Shown here piece after piece: positions 23,594 to 35,015 of a stretch of DNA of 64,000 nt. The DNA comes from Cornus controversa. Taxonomy: Eukaryota; Streptophyta; Magnoliopsida; Cornales; Cornaceae. Positions within the stretch are counted from its first letter, which is position 1. Each line of letters opens with the position of its first letter. The stretch lies in the NCBI GenBank assembly GCA_026545225.1, contig CM048852.1, positions 13,674,146-13,738,145 on the forward strand. The letters run 5' to 3'. Under the pieces are notes generated by a model. It was given only the letters and a program-made list of their open reading frames with translations. It did no database searches and was not told where the DNA came from. Made by a program: the position numbers and the translations under genes.

Positions 23594-23635
23594 GAAAATA
23601 TACTTGAGTGTAGCCGGTAGAGGCTTGAGTTCAAG

Positions 23636-24514
23636 TTATGGTGGAGAAATTAGAGAAGGAGTTTGGGAAGTTTTGGACAAAGGAGGCAAGGGTTCTCTCA
23701 GAACTCTCCATTTAGGCACATCCATGACAGTAGTGACATCGAGCATTGAGTTGACTTCACAAATGGATTGCTCAATGTCAAAATCGTCACAGTTGAAATG
23801 ATTTAGACATGCTTCTAAAGGATCCTTAGAAAGAATAGAAGGAAGTGCTTCTTGAACAAGGTCTTCCACTACATCAACACAAAAGCACTCACTTTCATCT
23901 TCGGATGTGTGGTGGGAAGCATTGAAGATGTTCAAACAGACTTTTATATTCCCGAAAGAGATATCCATTACTCCAGTATGGCAATTAACGCAAGCGTTTG
24001 CCGTGGCCAAAAATGGATGACCTAGAATGATAGGAATATGTCGATTTGGATTTTGAACCGGTTTCGTGTCAAGGACTATAAAGTCCACCGAAAAGTAGCA
24101 TTTGTCCACTTGAATGATTACATCCTCGATGATGCCACGTTGTTGCTTCACCGAGCGGTCGGCAAGTTGCAACACCACTGTGGTATGCTTAAGTTCCCCC
24201 AAACCTAGTTGTTGGTAAACTAAGAATGGAAGCAAATTGACACTAGCCCCTAAATCAAGAAGTGCCTTTTCAAAAGATTGATTTTCGATGGTGCATGATA
24301 TGGTTAGAGCACCTGGATCTTTGAATTTAGGAGGGGCTTGGTGTTGGAAAATGGAGCTTATGTGCTCAGTTAGGAGGACTTTCTTAGGAGCATTATTCCT
24401 AGATTTGCGCTTCTGAGTGCACAAGTCCTTCAAGAATTTAGCATAGGAGGGAATTTGCCAGATTGCATCAAGGAGAGGGAGATTGATCTTTACTTGCTTG
24501 AAAATCTCCATCAT
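23636..24514 (-). pseudogene. Protease of element C
   Basis: A 292-residue open frame with the [10 protein letters not shown] active-site block near residue 89 and the conserved Gly-His-Pro-Phe-Leu-Ala motif. A TAA (a Gln codon in element B) separates it from the RT frame, which is in phase. Confidence 0.9.
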
Positions 24515-24529
24515 GTCTTGGATTTACTC

Positions 24530-26352
24530 TCCTTGCTTTCCAAAATGAGAAGGTTCCTTCAATCTTTGAGGAAAAAGAACCAGAAGTTCGAAAGAAGTGT
24601 CAAGATTTGGACTTGATGATGACACAACTTCACTTGCCTTTCCTTTTGGATTTAGTGGGATGTTGTGCACATTTGGATTTAAGGGAAACAATTTTAGATT
24701 TAATTAGGATTCTTTTGGATTTTTGGATTGCTCTTGGGATTCCTTTTTCTCTTCCTCCCCTACCTTGGAATTGATGATTTTACCACTCCTTAAGGTGGTG
24801 ATTGATTGAACTTGCTCCGGAGGAGCATTACAAGATGAAGATGATGGATCCTCAATCAAATGAACACCCTTAGGATTCGCCACCGGTTGACTAGACAACT
24901 TACGTTCCTCTCTTCTATTCAAGGCATTAGCTAGTTGCCCGATTTAAGCTTCTAACCTAGCCATAAATTGAGCATTAGCTTCAAGCTTAGAGATTGATTG
25001 AGAGTGAGTTTGCAATAAGCGGGTATTAGCCTCAAGATTGCTTATCACTCTTTCTTCAAAGCCTTGGCTTCTCGGAGGAGGTGGAGGTTGTTGGTAATTA
25101 GGTATTTGGTGGTAAGGTTGAGGATTTGGCCTATATTGAGGCTGTTGAGAGTGGGAATTGAAAGAATTTTGCCCTTGAAAAGAGGGACTTGATTCTTGAG
25201 GTTTCCATGAAAAAGCTGGATGATTCTTGTAACCAGGATTGTACGTATTTGAATATGGTCATTCATCTGCTTAGAGTACAAGGCATTCGCTTGCTCTTGA
25301 GCATAATCGGGAGATTGCCCTGCAATAGGACAATCTCATACAAAATGTGAAGTACTATAGCAAAACGAACACCCTTTCTGATTTTGAACAGGTTGGCTTT
25401 GAGTAGGCAGCCCATTTTTCATGATTTGGTCCATTTTACGGGATAAGGCTTCTACTTGCATGGCAACCTCATCTACCCGTGAAATTTCATGCACTTCTCT
25501 ACAAGGTTGGGTGGCCTTCCCTTTTCTAGTGGAGGAGCGTTGAGTTGAATTATTGCTTAGGGTGTGAAAAATTTTTCATGCCTCATCGGAGCTTTTCAAA
25601 AGGTATCCACCTCCACAAGCGGAGTCTATCATTTGCCTATGTTGCTCACTCACCCCATCATAAAAACTTTGCACTAGCTGCCATTTTGGGACAACATGAT
25701 GCGGACAAGATTTAAGAAGATCTTTTAATCTCTCCCACGTCTCATGAAATTGTTCTTGATCAATTTGGGTGAATCCGGAGATTGCTCGCCGAATATCACT
25801 CGTCTTTCCCATTGGAAAGTATTTTTTTAAGAACTCTTTTTGCATCTCCGCCCAAGAATGGATTGAGTTAGGTTCTAGGGAATTGAACCAACTTCTTGCT
25901 TTATCTTTTAAAGAGAATGGAAACATACGCAGCTTTAGATCATCCTCCATAAAGTGTGGTACACGAATGGTGGAACACACAGAAAGGAAGTAATCTAAAT
26001 GCCGGTATGGATCGTCATTAGGGAGACCATGGAAGCAATTAAGAAGATTGATGGTGGAGGACTTTATTTTGAATTGATTTGCCGCTACATCCGAAAATTG
26101 AATACATGAAGGTACTTCAAATGTAGTCGGAAGATAAAAGTCCATAAGCAACTCTCCTTGAGGAGGAGGAGGTGGAGGTTGTTGTTCATAATTAAAAGGA
26201 GGTAGTCCGGGAGGTTGTCTTTCATTTGGGTCCATGTTTTCGGTCCTAGGCAATATAGGGTCCCTAGAGGTTCCTCTACGTTGTCTAAGTGTTCTTTCAA
26301 GTTCAATACTACACGGAAACAATGGAAGTGACAAGGACTGTCTACCTAGCAT
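24530..26352 (-). pseudogene. Gag of element C
   Basis: Starts at ATG 26352 with a Pro-rich N-terminus and the gag core (SLKDKARSWFNSLEPNS). A stop near 25574 replaces a Trp codon present in B. The zinc knuckle follows (CSFCYSTSHFV with a stop before the last Cys), then a frameshift near 25262. The C-terminal linker (QSITTLRSGKIINSK) is at 24704-24922. Confidence 0.88.
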
Positions 26353-26618
26353 GCATTAATAGTAGAAGAACACCTCAATACGTAAAATAAACAATAATAT
26401 ATACAAAAAAAAATTGAATGAACTCAAACCCACTAATTTTAGACTTTATACTCACAAAGGGTTCCAACTTTAATCCTTTTAGATGCCCGCTATGTGGTAT
26501 ACCTAAAATCACGAAATTTGAGAAATAAGAACAAGTTATATACAAAAAAGAATGAAAGAATTTCTAGCCTAAGAATTAAACCAAATTTAATCTTTCAATG
26601 GCGACAATTAAACCGTAG

Positions 26619-26636
26619 TCCCCGGCAATGGTGCCA
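26619..26636 (-). other. Primer-binding site of element C (tRNA-Asp)
   Basis: On the minus strand TGGCACCATTGCCGGGGA, two transitions away from the complement of the plant tRNA-Asp 3' end. It lies six bases from the LTR. Confidence 0.85.
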
Positions 26637-26642
26637 AAATTT

Positions 26643-28060
26643 TGATATGGTTGGAACTTGAATTATATTGTAAGCTTATTTTTGCCCCTTTTATCAAAAT
26701 ATAATTTAACCACTCGCAAGAGCACGAATCTTTGTAGATACGGTTCTATATAGAGGGTATCGATCCCACGAGGACTAGTCGTAATTGTCTTAAAGAAAGA
26801 TTACTTCCACTTTAATCCTAAAAATAAGGTTTTGAGTTTTTGTTTATAAAACTATTGCATGAATGTAATAACAATAAATTTAAAGAGTAAAGGATAGGAG
26901 AGAGAACTAGGGGTGGTTTCCACCATTAGCCATTCACATGTTCATAAGTGTAGCAAGCTTGGGATTCATAAATTAAATGCCTAACAATGTCATTAGGCTT
27001 GTGACCTCCATGACATATCAAAAGATTAATGTGTGTGTCAACCTATCATAATCCATCTTCAACAAGCATAGCTCTTCAACCTAACTAACTACCTAATTAC
27101 CCTACTCTCTAAATGAACCTACATGCATCAAAACTACCTTATCTTGGCATGGTTTATACAAGCAAGAACTACACATTCATTTAAAGTACTATTACCTAGC
27201 CATCATTTGCATTTCTTGTGGAATATGCAAATGTTGTGAATTCATATGACAAAATCTACTCTAAGACAAAAATAAATTCCACTTCAAATGAATATATATA
27301 AGAAATGTATAAGTGTACATTGTCACTAGACTAGATAATCAACATTTAATTACAAATCCCAAAATGCTACAAAAATGAACAAGTTTACATGGCTAGGGGT
27401 TTCACCAACACCCTAGTAGAGAAGTTAGTTGCTCATGGCTGCCTTACACTCTTCCATTGATGAAGAAAATAGAGCTTCAAGGTCTGGTTCAGCTCCTTCT
27501 TCTCCTCTCCCGAATGTTTCTCTTTGTATATTCTGATGTGTGTGAGAGATATGTGAGAAATGGCCTCTTTTTGTGCTTTATGGCCTCCTTTTCAACCTTG
27601 GGGCCCACCATAAATATATATATATCAATATATATACCAAATACATCAAGAAGGTCCCCAAAGGTCTTGTTCAAGTCAGACAATCCCTCTAAGTCGTGCA
27701 AAAAGGGGGATTTTGTTGCAAGTGGGAGAGCAGGTGAGCAAGTGGGCAAGTGGCTTTGCAGAATCTCGATCAATCGAGATTGGATCTCGATTGATTGAGA
27801 TTTCGATCAATCGAAGTAAGATCTCGATCAATCGAGATCTCAATTGATCGAGATCAACATCTCGATTGATCGAGATGTCTTGGCGGCAAATCTGACTTTT
27901 CTCTTCAGTTGCAAAAAGTCTCAAATTTTGCTCCTTTTCCTACAAGACTTGCAATACATCAAAAACACAAAAATACTGTAAACATATCTTGGTAAACGTA
28001 GAAACGGGATTAACATATGCAATAAAGAGGGTTCAAATGTATAGAATTGAACACTTATCA
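26643..28060 (-). repeat. 5' LTR of element C
   Basis: 1,418 bp, TGATATGG to CTTATCA. A TA-rich tract at 27612-27637 lies about 130 bases downstream, in the sense of transcription, of the palindromic array. Confidence 0.93.
27763..27876. repeat. Palindromic GATC-core array in 5' LTR of C
   Basis: Six units of ATCTCGATCAATCGAGAT type in alternating orientation, on the U3 side of the TATA-like tract. Confidence 0.85.
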
Positions 28061-28065
28061 TCACT

Positions 28066-29228
28066 TTTTGGTACACTTGGGAGGGGATAAGATGTACCAA
28101 GACATAAAATGATAGTTTTGGTGGGCAAGTATAAAGAGGGATATTGCTATATTTGTCTCAAAGTGTAGCACATGTTAGATGATCAAGATTTGTCACGAGA
28201 GACCGCCAGGATCTTTGCAACCACTGCTTATACTAGAGTGGAAGTGGGAGAGCATCTCCTTGGATTTTATCGTGGGACTTCCCACCTCAGAACGGAATCA
28301 TGATGCTATTTGGGGGATAGTGGACAGGTTGAGAAAAGCAGCCCATTTCTTGCCTGGAAGCTCGAGTTACACCTCAGAGTAATACGTGGAGCTTTACATT
28401 GCAGAGATAGTGAAGCTTCGGGACATGCCTTTGTCCATTATATTAGATAAGGATCTAAATTTTGTATCAGGGTTTTGGGAGAGTTTTCAGCAGGCTATGG
28501 GTATAACTCTGCATCTCAGTACAGCCTATCACCCTTAGACTAATGGTTAGACTAAGAAGGTTAATCAGATTTTGGAGAATATGTTACGAGCATATGTACT
28601 CGACTTCAAAGGTATTTGGGAGAGTTACTTACCGCTAATTGAGTTTGCCTATAACAATAGTTATCAAAAGACTATTGGTATGAGACCATTCGAGGCTTTG
28701 CATGGCTGCCCATGTAGGTCATCGGTATGCTAGTTGGAGGTTGGAGATAATAGATTCTTAGGTCCTAAGTTCATTCAGGACACATCAGAGAAAGTTGATC
28801 TCATTAGAGACTATATGCGGACTGTGCAGAGTAGACAGAAGAGTTTTGTAGATCAAAGAACTCAAGCATTAGAGTTCAAGGTAGGGGATCAGGTTCTACT
28901 TAAGGTTTCTCCCATGAAGGGAGTAATGCAATTTGGGAGAAAGGGGAAGTTAGTACCTCATTTTGTAGGTCCTTTTATGATTACTAACAATGTTGGGGCA
29001 GTAGTGTATAGACTGGCATTACCAGACACGATGCACAGGGTGCACAATATTTTTCATGTCTCTATTATGTGGAAATTCCTTAGAGATGAGGATATTTACC
29101 AACACATTGATGTTGGAGAGATTGAGTTGCAGCCAGATGCAACATATATAGAGCAGCCTTACTCAATTTTTGACCGTAGTGACCAGGTTCTTTGTTCTAA
29201 GACTATTTCGTTAGTTCGAGTTCAGTGA
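28066..29228 (+). pseudogene. Integrase and chromodomain-like C-terminus of element D
   Basis: It resumes the zinc-finger region broken by C (KCSTC near 28160). The DDE core is present (SLDFIVGLPTSERNHDAIW; LSTAYHP), with stops near 28380, 28540 and 28730. The open tail 28734-29228 (164 residues) holds the GPF motif (HFVGPFMITNNVGAVVYRL) and ends in a chromodomain-like Gln-Pro-x-x-Ile-x-Asp-Arg block (QPYSIFDRSDQVLCSKTI), the arrangement of Tekay/Del chromoviruses. Confidence 0.88.
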
Positions 29229-29344
29229 AGCCACCACAATGAGGTGGAATCCATTTAGAAAAAGGAGGATGAAATAAAAGCAAAGTATTCAAAGCTTTTT
29301 CTTTCAGGTATGGGGTGAATTACGAGGACGAAATTCCTCTTTTT

Positions 29345-29356
29345 AGGGGGGGAGAA
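29345..29356 (+). other. Polypurine tract of element D
   Basis: The plus strand reads AGGGGGGGAGAA directly before the LTR start TGTAATACCCCG at 29357. Confidence 0.8.
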
Positions 29357-29860
29357 TGTAATACCCCGTAAATTTTGAGGATATTTAAATTTGGGTTCCA
29401 ATTATTTAATTGAGTTTTATTTATTTGTTATTATTTAGTGGGATTTAATTTTTTAAATGGTTTAAGTTAAAATTTTGTCAATGCCTGTTTTATTTGTTTA
29501 ATGTGGATGTTTGAATTGTTTCCAAGTGTTGATTGATTTAATTGTGTCTGAAATATTTGTTTTAAATGAAATTTTTTTCTTTTAAATAAAATATATGGGT
29601 TTTTGGGCTGCATGTTATTTAATTTTTAATTTTTCTCAAGATGGGCTAGATTGTTGGGTTGGGCTATATATATATATATATTTATTTATTTATAGGGGGG
29701 CTAAGTATTTTATATTTATTAATATAATTATTTAAGAATTTTTATTTTAGTTTTCTAAAAAGAAAATTAAAATAAAAGAAAAAGAAAAGGGGGTTAGGGT
29801 TTCTGCCATTTACACGTATAGAGACCGAAAGAGTGTAGACGCAAGAGAGAAGGGAGAGAA
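29357..29860 (+). repeat. 3' LTR of element D, truncated
   Basis: Begins TGTAATACCCCGTAAATTTT next to the polypurine tract and is AT-rich. It is cut at 29860, where LTR sequence of the A family begins. Its continuation is not found on the other side. Confidence 0.75.
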
Positions 29861-31062
29861 TGATCATGTGTGATGTGTGCATCAATTAAAATTACCATAC
29901 TTCACAATAGAACGAATTCTTTGTATAATAGGGCTATCGAAAGGGGTGTCAAACCTCAGGGATTATGGTCTGAATGAATTGGTACGAAATTAATTCTAAT
30001 TAAATTTTAAAAGAAAAGAATTTTGATTTTTATATTTAAAATAATTAAAGAAACAAATAAAATAAAGCAAAAGGAAATAGAAAGTGTAGAAAATATGAGA
30101 TAGATTTAGGGTAATTGATTTCACCACTAACTTCACAATCAATGATCAATTGAATTAACTATGGGGAATTACATCATACATAAAGTGGTGTCAGTGGCTA
30201 TAAGCTCATCTTCATCCATCAAGAAGATAACATATGATTTAAGGTTAAGTCATGGACTATCTTCGATTGGCATGGGCCATCTGCCTAACTAGTCTAATCT
30301 AAGGTGCAGTATGGTCCATCTTTTCTAGGCATACTCCATCAAAGCGTTTAATGATATATTCAGTGATTACCATTGTGTAATAATCGCTCTCATGATCACA
30401 GAAAATAAGAGAGATCGAGTTCAATAACAACAACTAAATATCTAAGACAAGATAAAAAATCATTGAAACTGAATTTGAAAGACTTTTATAGCTCAATTCT
30501 ATAATAAGAATCCTCTAAAGTATACAATCTATGCATGTATATAAAGGTCCCCAATAATCAAAACAATCAAACCATTGATGCTTAGTTAGGTCTACATCAA
30601 AATCCTAGTAGATGAACTAGCTGCTCATGGTTGAAAAAGAAGCTTCAACGGTTGAGGAAGAAGGCATCATCTTCATGAATTACGCGCAAGACTTCATTCT
30701 CCAATAGTTTTTCACTCCAAAGCTCTGCAAAATATGTCTTCCATTATGTATAAAAGCTCTCTAAGACTCCCTTTAAACAGCCTCCAATTCACCACTTTAT
30801 GCACCAAGGGAATACACCAAAGTCCTAATCCAATTAGGAATTAATTAGATTTTCCCGCAGCACTAAACAAGTGGATTTTTCTACTGACATTCGGTCTGAC
30901 TTTTGACCCATTAGAAGTCTGATTCACGAAATTTTCATGAAATACAAAAGTGTCCAGAATTGAATTTCGTTCAATTTTTTGCAAAATTAAGTCAATTTGA
31001 GGCTCGTAAATAACACTTCTGGTCCATTTTCCAAAATAGGATTAAAACTATATTAAGCGCAG
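29861..31062 (-). repeat. Solo LTR of the A family, truncated
   Basis: Starts TGATCATGTGTG and aligns to 5440-6660 of element A's LTR, including the TATA region near 30540. It lacks the last roughly 280 bp. No internal region lies on either side, so it is a solo LTR or fragment. The right end joins copia gag near 31062. Confidence 0.8.
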
Positions 31063-32841
31063 AATTGGGATAGTGTTTGACTATGTCCATTCTTACCACA
31101 AAAAGAACAATAAAGCACATTGGACACAACATTAGCATGCACAGACTCAACTTGAGACTTAGGTTTGGGTTCAGACACAATCAAATTCTTGATTTTACAA
31201 AAATAGTTTTTCCCTTAGATAATGACCCAACAAAACCTAATCCAGTTTTATTTCCTACAGACTTACCAACACTAATTATGCTATCAAGCTTAATCTGCCC
31301 AGAAGTAAAAGCAATTAATTTCTCTTGTAATTTTATCAATTCAGGCTCAACAAAATTAATTCTAGCAATAAGAACATCTTTAGCAGAAATAGCTTGACTT
31401 ACCTCGCTTTCGAGAAACTTGACTATGCTTTGAAGATTCAGAATTTCAGCTTTATTTTCTTCAATCAACTTCACTTGATCTTCATTCTTTTTCTTCAAAG
31501 TCTCTTTCTCAGTTTTTTCTTGCTTCAGCTTCTCAGATTTTTTATTATAAACTTCCAGCAATTTCTCAAAGAATTCTGGCAGCTTGCTTTCACATGTCTC
31601 TACAACAGACTGCTCAACTTCTGAATTATCAGACCCTACTTGACTGAGAGTAGTGTATATCTCTATTTCACCTATATTAGAAGAAGAATCATTAGCAGTA
31701 TCACCATTCAATAAAGCAACAAAAGCAAGAGAATCATTCTCAACAGAAGAATCACTATCAGAGTTAGAAGATTCAGACTCAGAAATAATAGCTTGCATAA
31801 CTTTCTTGTTTGAAATTTTCTTTGCACTAAAGCTATTTTTCTTAGGACTTGGACATTGATTAGATGTATGACCTTTACCACCACATGTCCAACAAGTAAC
31901 CTCAATTTTCTTAAAGTCGTCTTCTTTCTCTTTCCTTTCCTTACCTTTGGATGATGAGCTTTGATTCCGGAATTTAAAAGGATTTCATTTTCTCAAATTT
32001 CTACCTTTTTCATATTCAATAATCTTTCTAAATTTCCTAGCAAGGAGTGCAACATCATTATCTGAATCATATTCAAAACTTTCAATTTTTTCAACTTCAG
32101 ATTTTGAAGAATTTGAATCATTTGACAAACTTGAAGACTTTGAAGTCTTTGAGGTTTTTAAAGCCAAATTTTTTTATTTATGAATTTTTGGATATTTCAT
32201 CTCAAAAGTTTGAATTGATCCAATTAACTCAGCCACCTCCATTGAATCTACATCTCTACTCTCATCTAAGGTTTCCAACTTAGCTTGGAACCTATCAGGC
32301 AATGAACTCATGATTTTTCTAATAATCTGAAAAGAAGGAATTTTCTCACCAAGGTTAGCACTACTTTGAACAATATCATTTAGTCTAGAATAAAAATCAG
32401 ATAACATCTCATCTTCATCCATTCTAATTGTTTCAAATTTAGTAGCAAGCATTTGTAACTTAGATCTCCTTGCCTTGGTGGTACCTTCATGAGTTACCTA
32501 TAAAATATCCCATGCTTCTTTTGAAGTGGAACAAGCAGAAATTCTAGCAAATTCAGAAGGAACAACATAATTAAATATTTCATATAAACCTTGTTGTTAT
32601 TATTAGCATCTTCATGCTCAATATTAAACCATGTTGTTTTATCCTTCTCTACAGTCACAACAGCATCACCATCACCGGTAATAGTGGTATGAATTTTATA
32701 GTCATTCTCTACAGCCATCCAAACTCTCTCTCCTTGAGATTTTAAAGAGGCTTTCATGCGAGACTTCTACAATGTATAATTTGAACCATCAAACAAAGGA
32801 GTTCGCTGAATCGATCCACCCTCTTTCATACTAGATTCCAT
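31063..32841 (-). pseudogene. Gag of copia element F
   Basis: ATG at 32841, then the copia gag N-terminus (PLFDGSNYTL, then a stop in place of Trp, then LKSQGERVWMAVENDYK). A frameshift near 32600 follows. The UBN2-type core is at 32174-32452 (MLATKFETIRMDEDEMLSDF; GSIQTFEMKYPK). A zinc knuckle (CWTCGGKGHTSNQC) is near 31870-31910, followed by a long Ser/Asp/Glu-rich, coiled-coil-like region (31181-31798) and a second Cys-His motif (CSFCGKNGH) at the cut end. Confidence 0.85.
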
Positions 32842-32918
32842 GATAATTTTTTAAAACAAAAATAAAATTTGATTTTAAAAATACTTCGCAAAGAACTACT
32901 CACAAATTAGAGAACATT

Positions 32919-32930
32919 GCTCTGATACCA
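32919..32930 (-). other. Primer-binding site of element F (tRNA-iMet)
   Basis: The minus strand reads TGGTATCAGAGC, the standard initiator-Met site, two bases inside the LTR. Confidence 0.92.
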
Positions 32931-32932
32931 AT

Positions 32933-34112
32933 TGTGAGTTGCACGGTGCGAAAGTGGTTGTGAAGAGTATTTTAGAACCTAGAGGGGGGTGAATAGGATC
33001 ACTTGCTCTTTTGCTTAATTTTTAATTAATTCAATTTTAAGTCCAATTAATCAAACAATTAAAGCAAGCAAATAAATAAAATGCAAGTAAAGAAAAGAAT
33101 GCAGCAGATATACGTGTAAACCTAAGACAGGAAAAACCATAAAGAGAGGTGGCACGCCTCAGGAAACTAATTCACTATGATAAAGCAAAGTACAACAGAC
33201 TCTGTCTCAATCTCACACCCCTCTTCACTCTGTCAAAGATCTGATGCGGAACACCTCAAGCTTATAATTGCGACAACACATCCAACTGCTGCAGACTTCC
33301 GGCTAACGTCACCATCCTTACAGAAAGGTTGTTGGAAGAACCAAAATACTCAGCAAGTATTTTGTTCCCTTCGTAGTGCAATTTGGTCACCTTTCTTCCT
33401 TAGCAAGCAAGCAAGTGAAGAACCATCAATCCAATGTTTTGATTAGTAGATAGATTTGATGCAGTCTCTGAGCAGCTAATCAGAAGTAGAACACCATCTT
33501 AAATATCACTCTTGAAGTATGAATGTGTGTTCTTAAAAATATTGCCCTAATTATATTGTATATACTTTCCCTCTAAAAATATTAATTTTCTAGGACACAC
33601 TTGTAGAGAAAATATGAATACATATATATAGGCAAGGAAGTTCTAATTCTACTTGAAAAGAAGTTGAACACCAAAATAGAACTCTCCTAAAAGTTTCAAA
33701 CCCAATAGGAATTAGAATTTTCGTTAAAATCTATTTCCTATTTGGAACAGGCTAAGTGGGACCGGTGCCAAATAATTAGGACCGGTGGGACTTTTTGAAA
33801 ACTTGCAAAAACTAAACTGCCGAGAAAAGTTGGACCGGTCCTAAAAATTGGGGACCGGTCCTACTTTGAAAAAATCTAATATTTTTATTTAAACCCTGAT
33901 TTTTCAAAATAGACTCGGAAATAAAAAGTGTAGAGTGTGCTCACCATACTTACCTGTACTATATGGTGTTCTAACTGATTTATCTGCATCCATACACTTG
34001 AATATCAGATCGAATTTGTCGACGATTGATACAAAGAATAATAAGAAAATTACAACTCGATCACTCAGGTTTTGATCACCGAAATATGCCAATTACAAAT
34101 TTATATCTCACA
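32933..34112 (-). repeat. 5' LTR of element F
   Basis: 1,180 bp with inverted ends TGTGAG...CTCACA. It contains the block AACCTAGAGGGGGGTGAATA often seen in plant copia LTRs. Confidence 0.8.
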
Positions 34113-35012
34113 GAATCATATATTTTGATGTAGCTAAACATATCACTGATTTGAGCAACTACCAGTTTCATTTTGGATATAGATAATAGTCATAGAACAA
34201 AAAAATGTAAAAGATTCTAGAAGAAAAGGAAAGTAACAAATTAATAGTTGTAGAGTTATACACACATAATTTTGGTAACATTATAGGTGTATTGTGTTGG
34301 TAGTTGTAGAGTTAGCCTACGGGATGACTAATTTTTTTTTATGTTAATTACTACACTAAATGGCGTTGTGTCATGCTTTAGTAGAAGCTCATTGTGTCAT
34401 GCTTTAGTAGAAGCTCATTGTGTCATACTTAACAATAGATCATCTAAAATTTATCATTTATGTAATTTTAAAAAAATGAAGAACCTAAACAATAGAGAAT
34501 CACATTCTAAACATTCAATCTATAATTTATCATTGATCAAAATCAATCATCAAAAAGGTAAAACCTAGATCCAAAAAATGAAGAAGAACAAACCGGTTGC
34601 AAAGGATAAAGAGAAAACGTTGAAACATACCGGAAATGGAGGACGCTGGAGCTAGGAAAGAGGAGGAGTGAGTCTCAAGACCTGTTATCACTGTTGCGCC
34701 AAATGGGTATAGAGGAGATATAGAATATGTGAGATGTCCTAACATAAAAATGTTAGGTGGGATTCAAAATTAATTAAAATTTTGTGTGTTAAAATGGTGA
34801 GGTCAATCTCTGTATTATGAAAGTTATACTTAACAACAAATCATTTCCCTTTCAATCTTTTCTTTATCATTTTTTCTCTTTTAAAAATGCTCACCCAAAC
34901 TCAACATAGCCTTTCCTCTCCTTTCTTTTCTCCCCTTATCCTTCCAAATCTATCAATCCAAACATAGCTTAAATGAGATCCACCTTAGCATCTAGCTTGT
35001 ATGTCCAATACT
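34113..35012. other. Intergenic, no supported gene
   Basis: Only short frames. A 26-bp unit starting TTGTGTCATGC is repeated about 2.5 times in tandem at 34366-34430. Confidence 0.6.
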
Positions 35013-35015
35013 TTA

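Larger units (their letters stand above)
15175..28060 (-). mobile_element. Element C: complete Athila-like retrotransposon (12.9 kb)
   Basis: Two LTRs of 1,418 bp each (15175-16592 and 26643-28060) and a perfect 5-bp target duplication TCACT (15170-15174 and 28061-28065). Removing it rejoins the integrase zinc-finger reading frame of element D. On the minus strand it has primer site, gag, protease, RT, RNase H, integrase, repeat array, third ORF and polypurine tract. All ORFs are broken, mainly by nonsense codons, so it is no longer autonomous. The LTRs differ by scattered substitutions, so it is older than the CRM-like element. Confidence 0.95.
11973..29860 (+). mobile_element. Element D: decayed Tekay-like chromovirus hosting B and C
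   Basis: A plus-strand Ty3/gypsy element with gag, protease, RT, RNase H, integrase, a chromodomain-like C-terminus, polypurine tract and start of the 3' LTR. Its coding sequence is broken at 15174 by element C and resumes at 28066 in the same domain. Many stops and frameshifts show great age. Its 5' end lies left of the window, beyond B and A. Confidence 0.85.
31063..34112 (-). mobile_element. Element F: 5' end of a Ty1/copia retrotransposon
   Basis: 5' LTR (32933-34112), tRNA-iMet primer site, and a gag ORF with breaks, on the minus strand. The pol region is missing: gag is cut at about 31063 by the LTR fragment. Confidence 0.85.
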
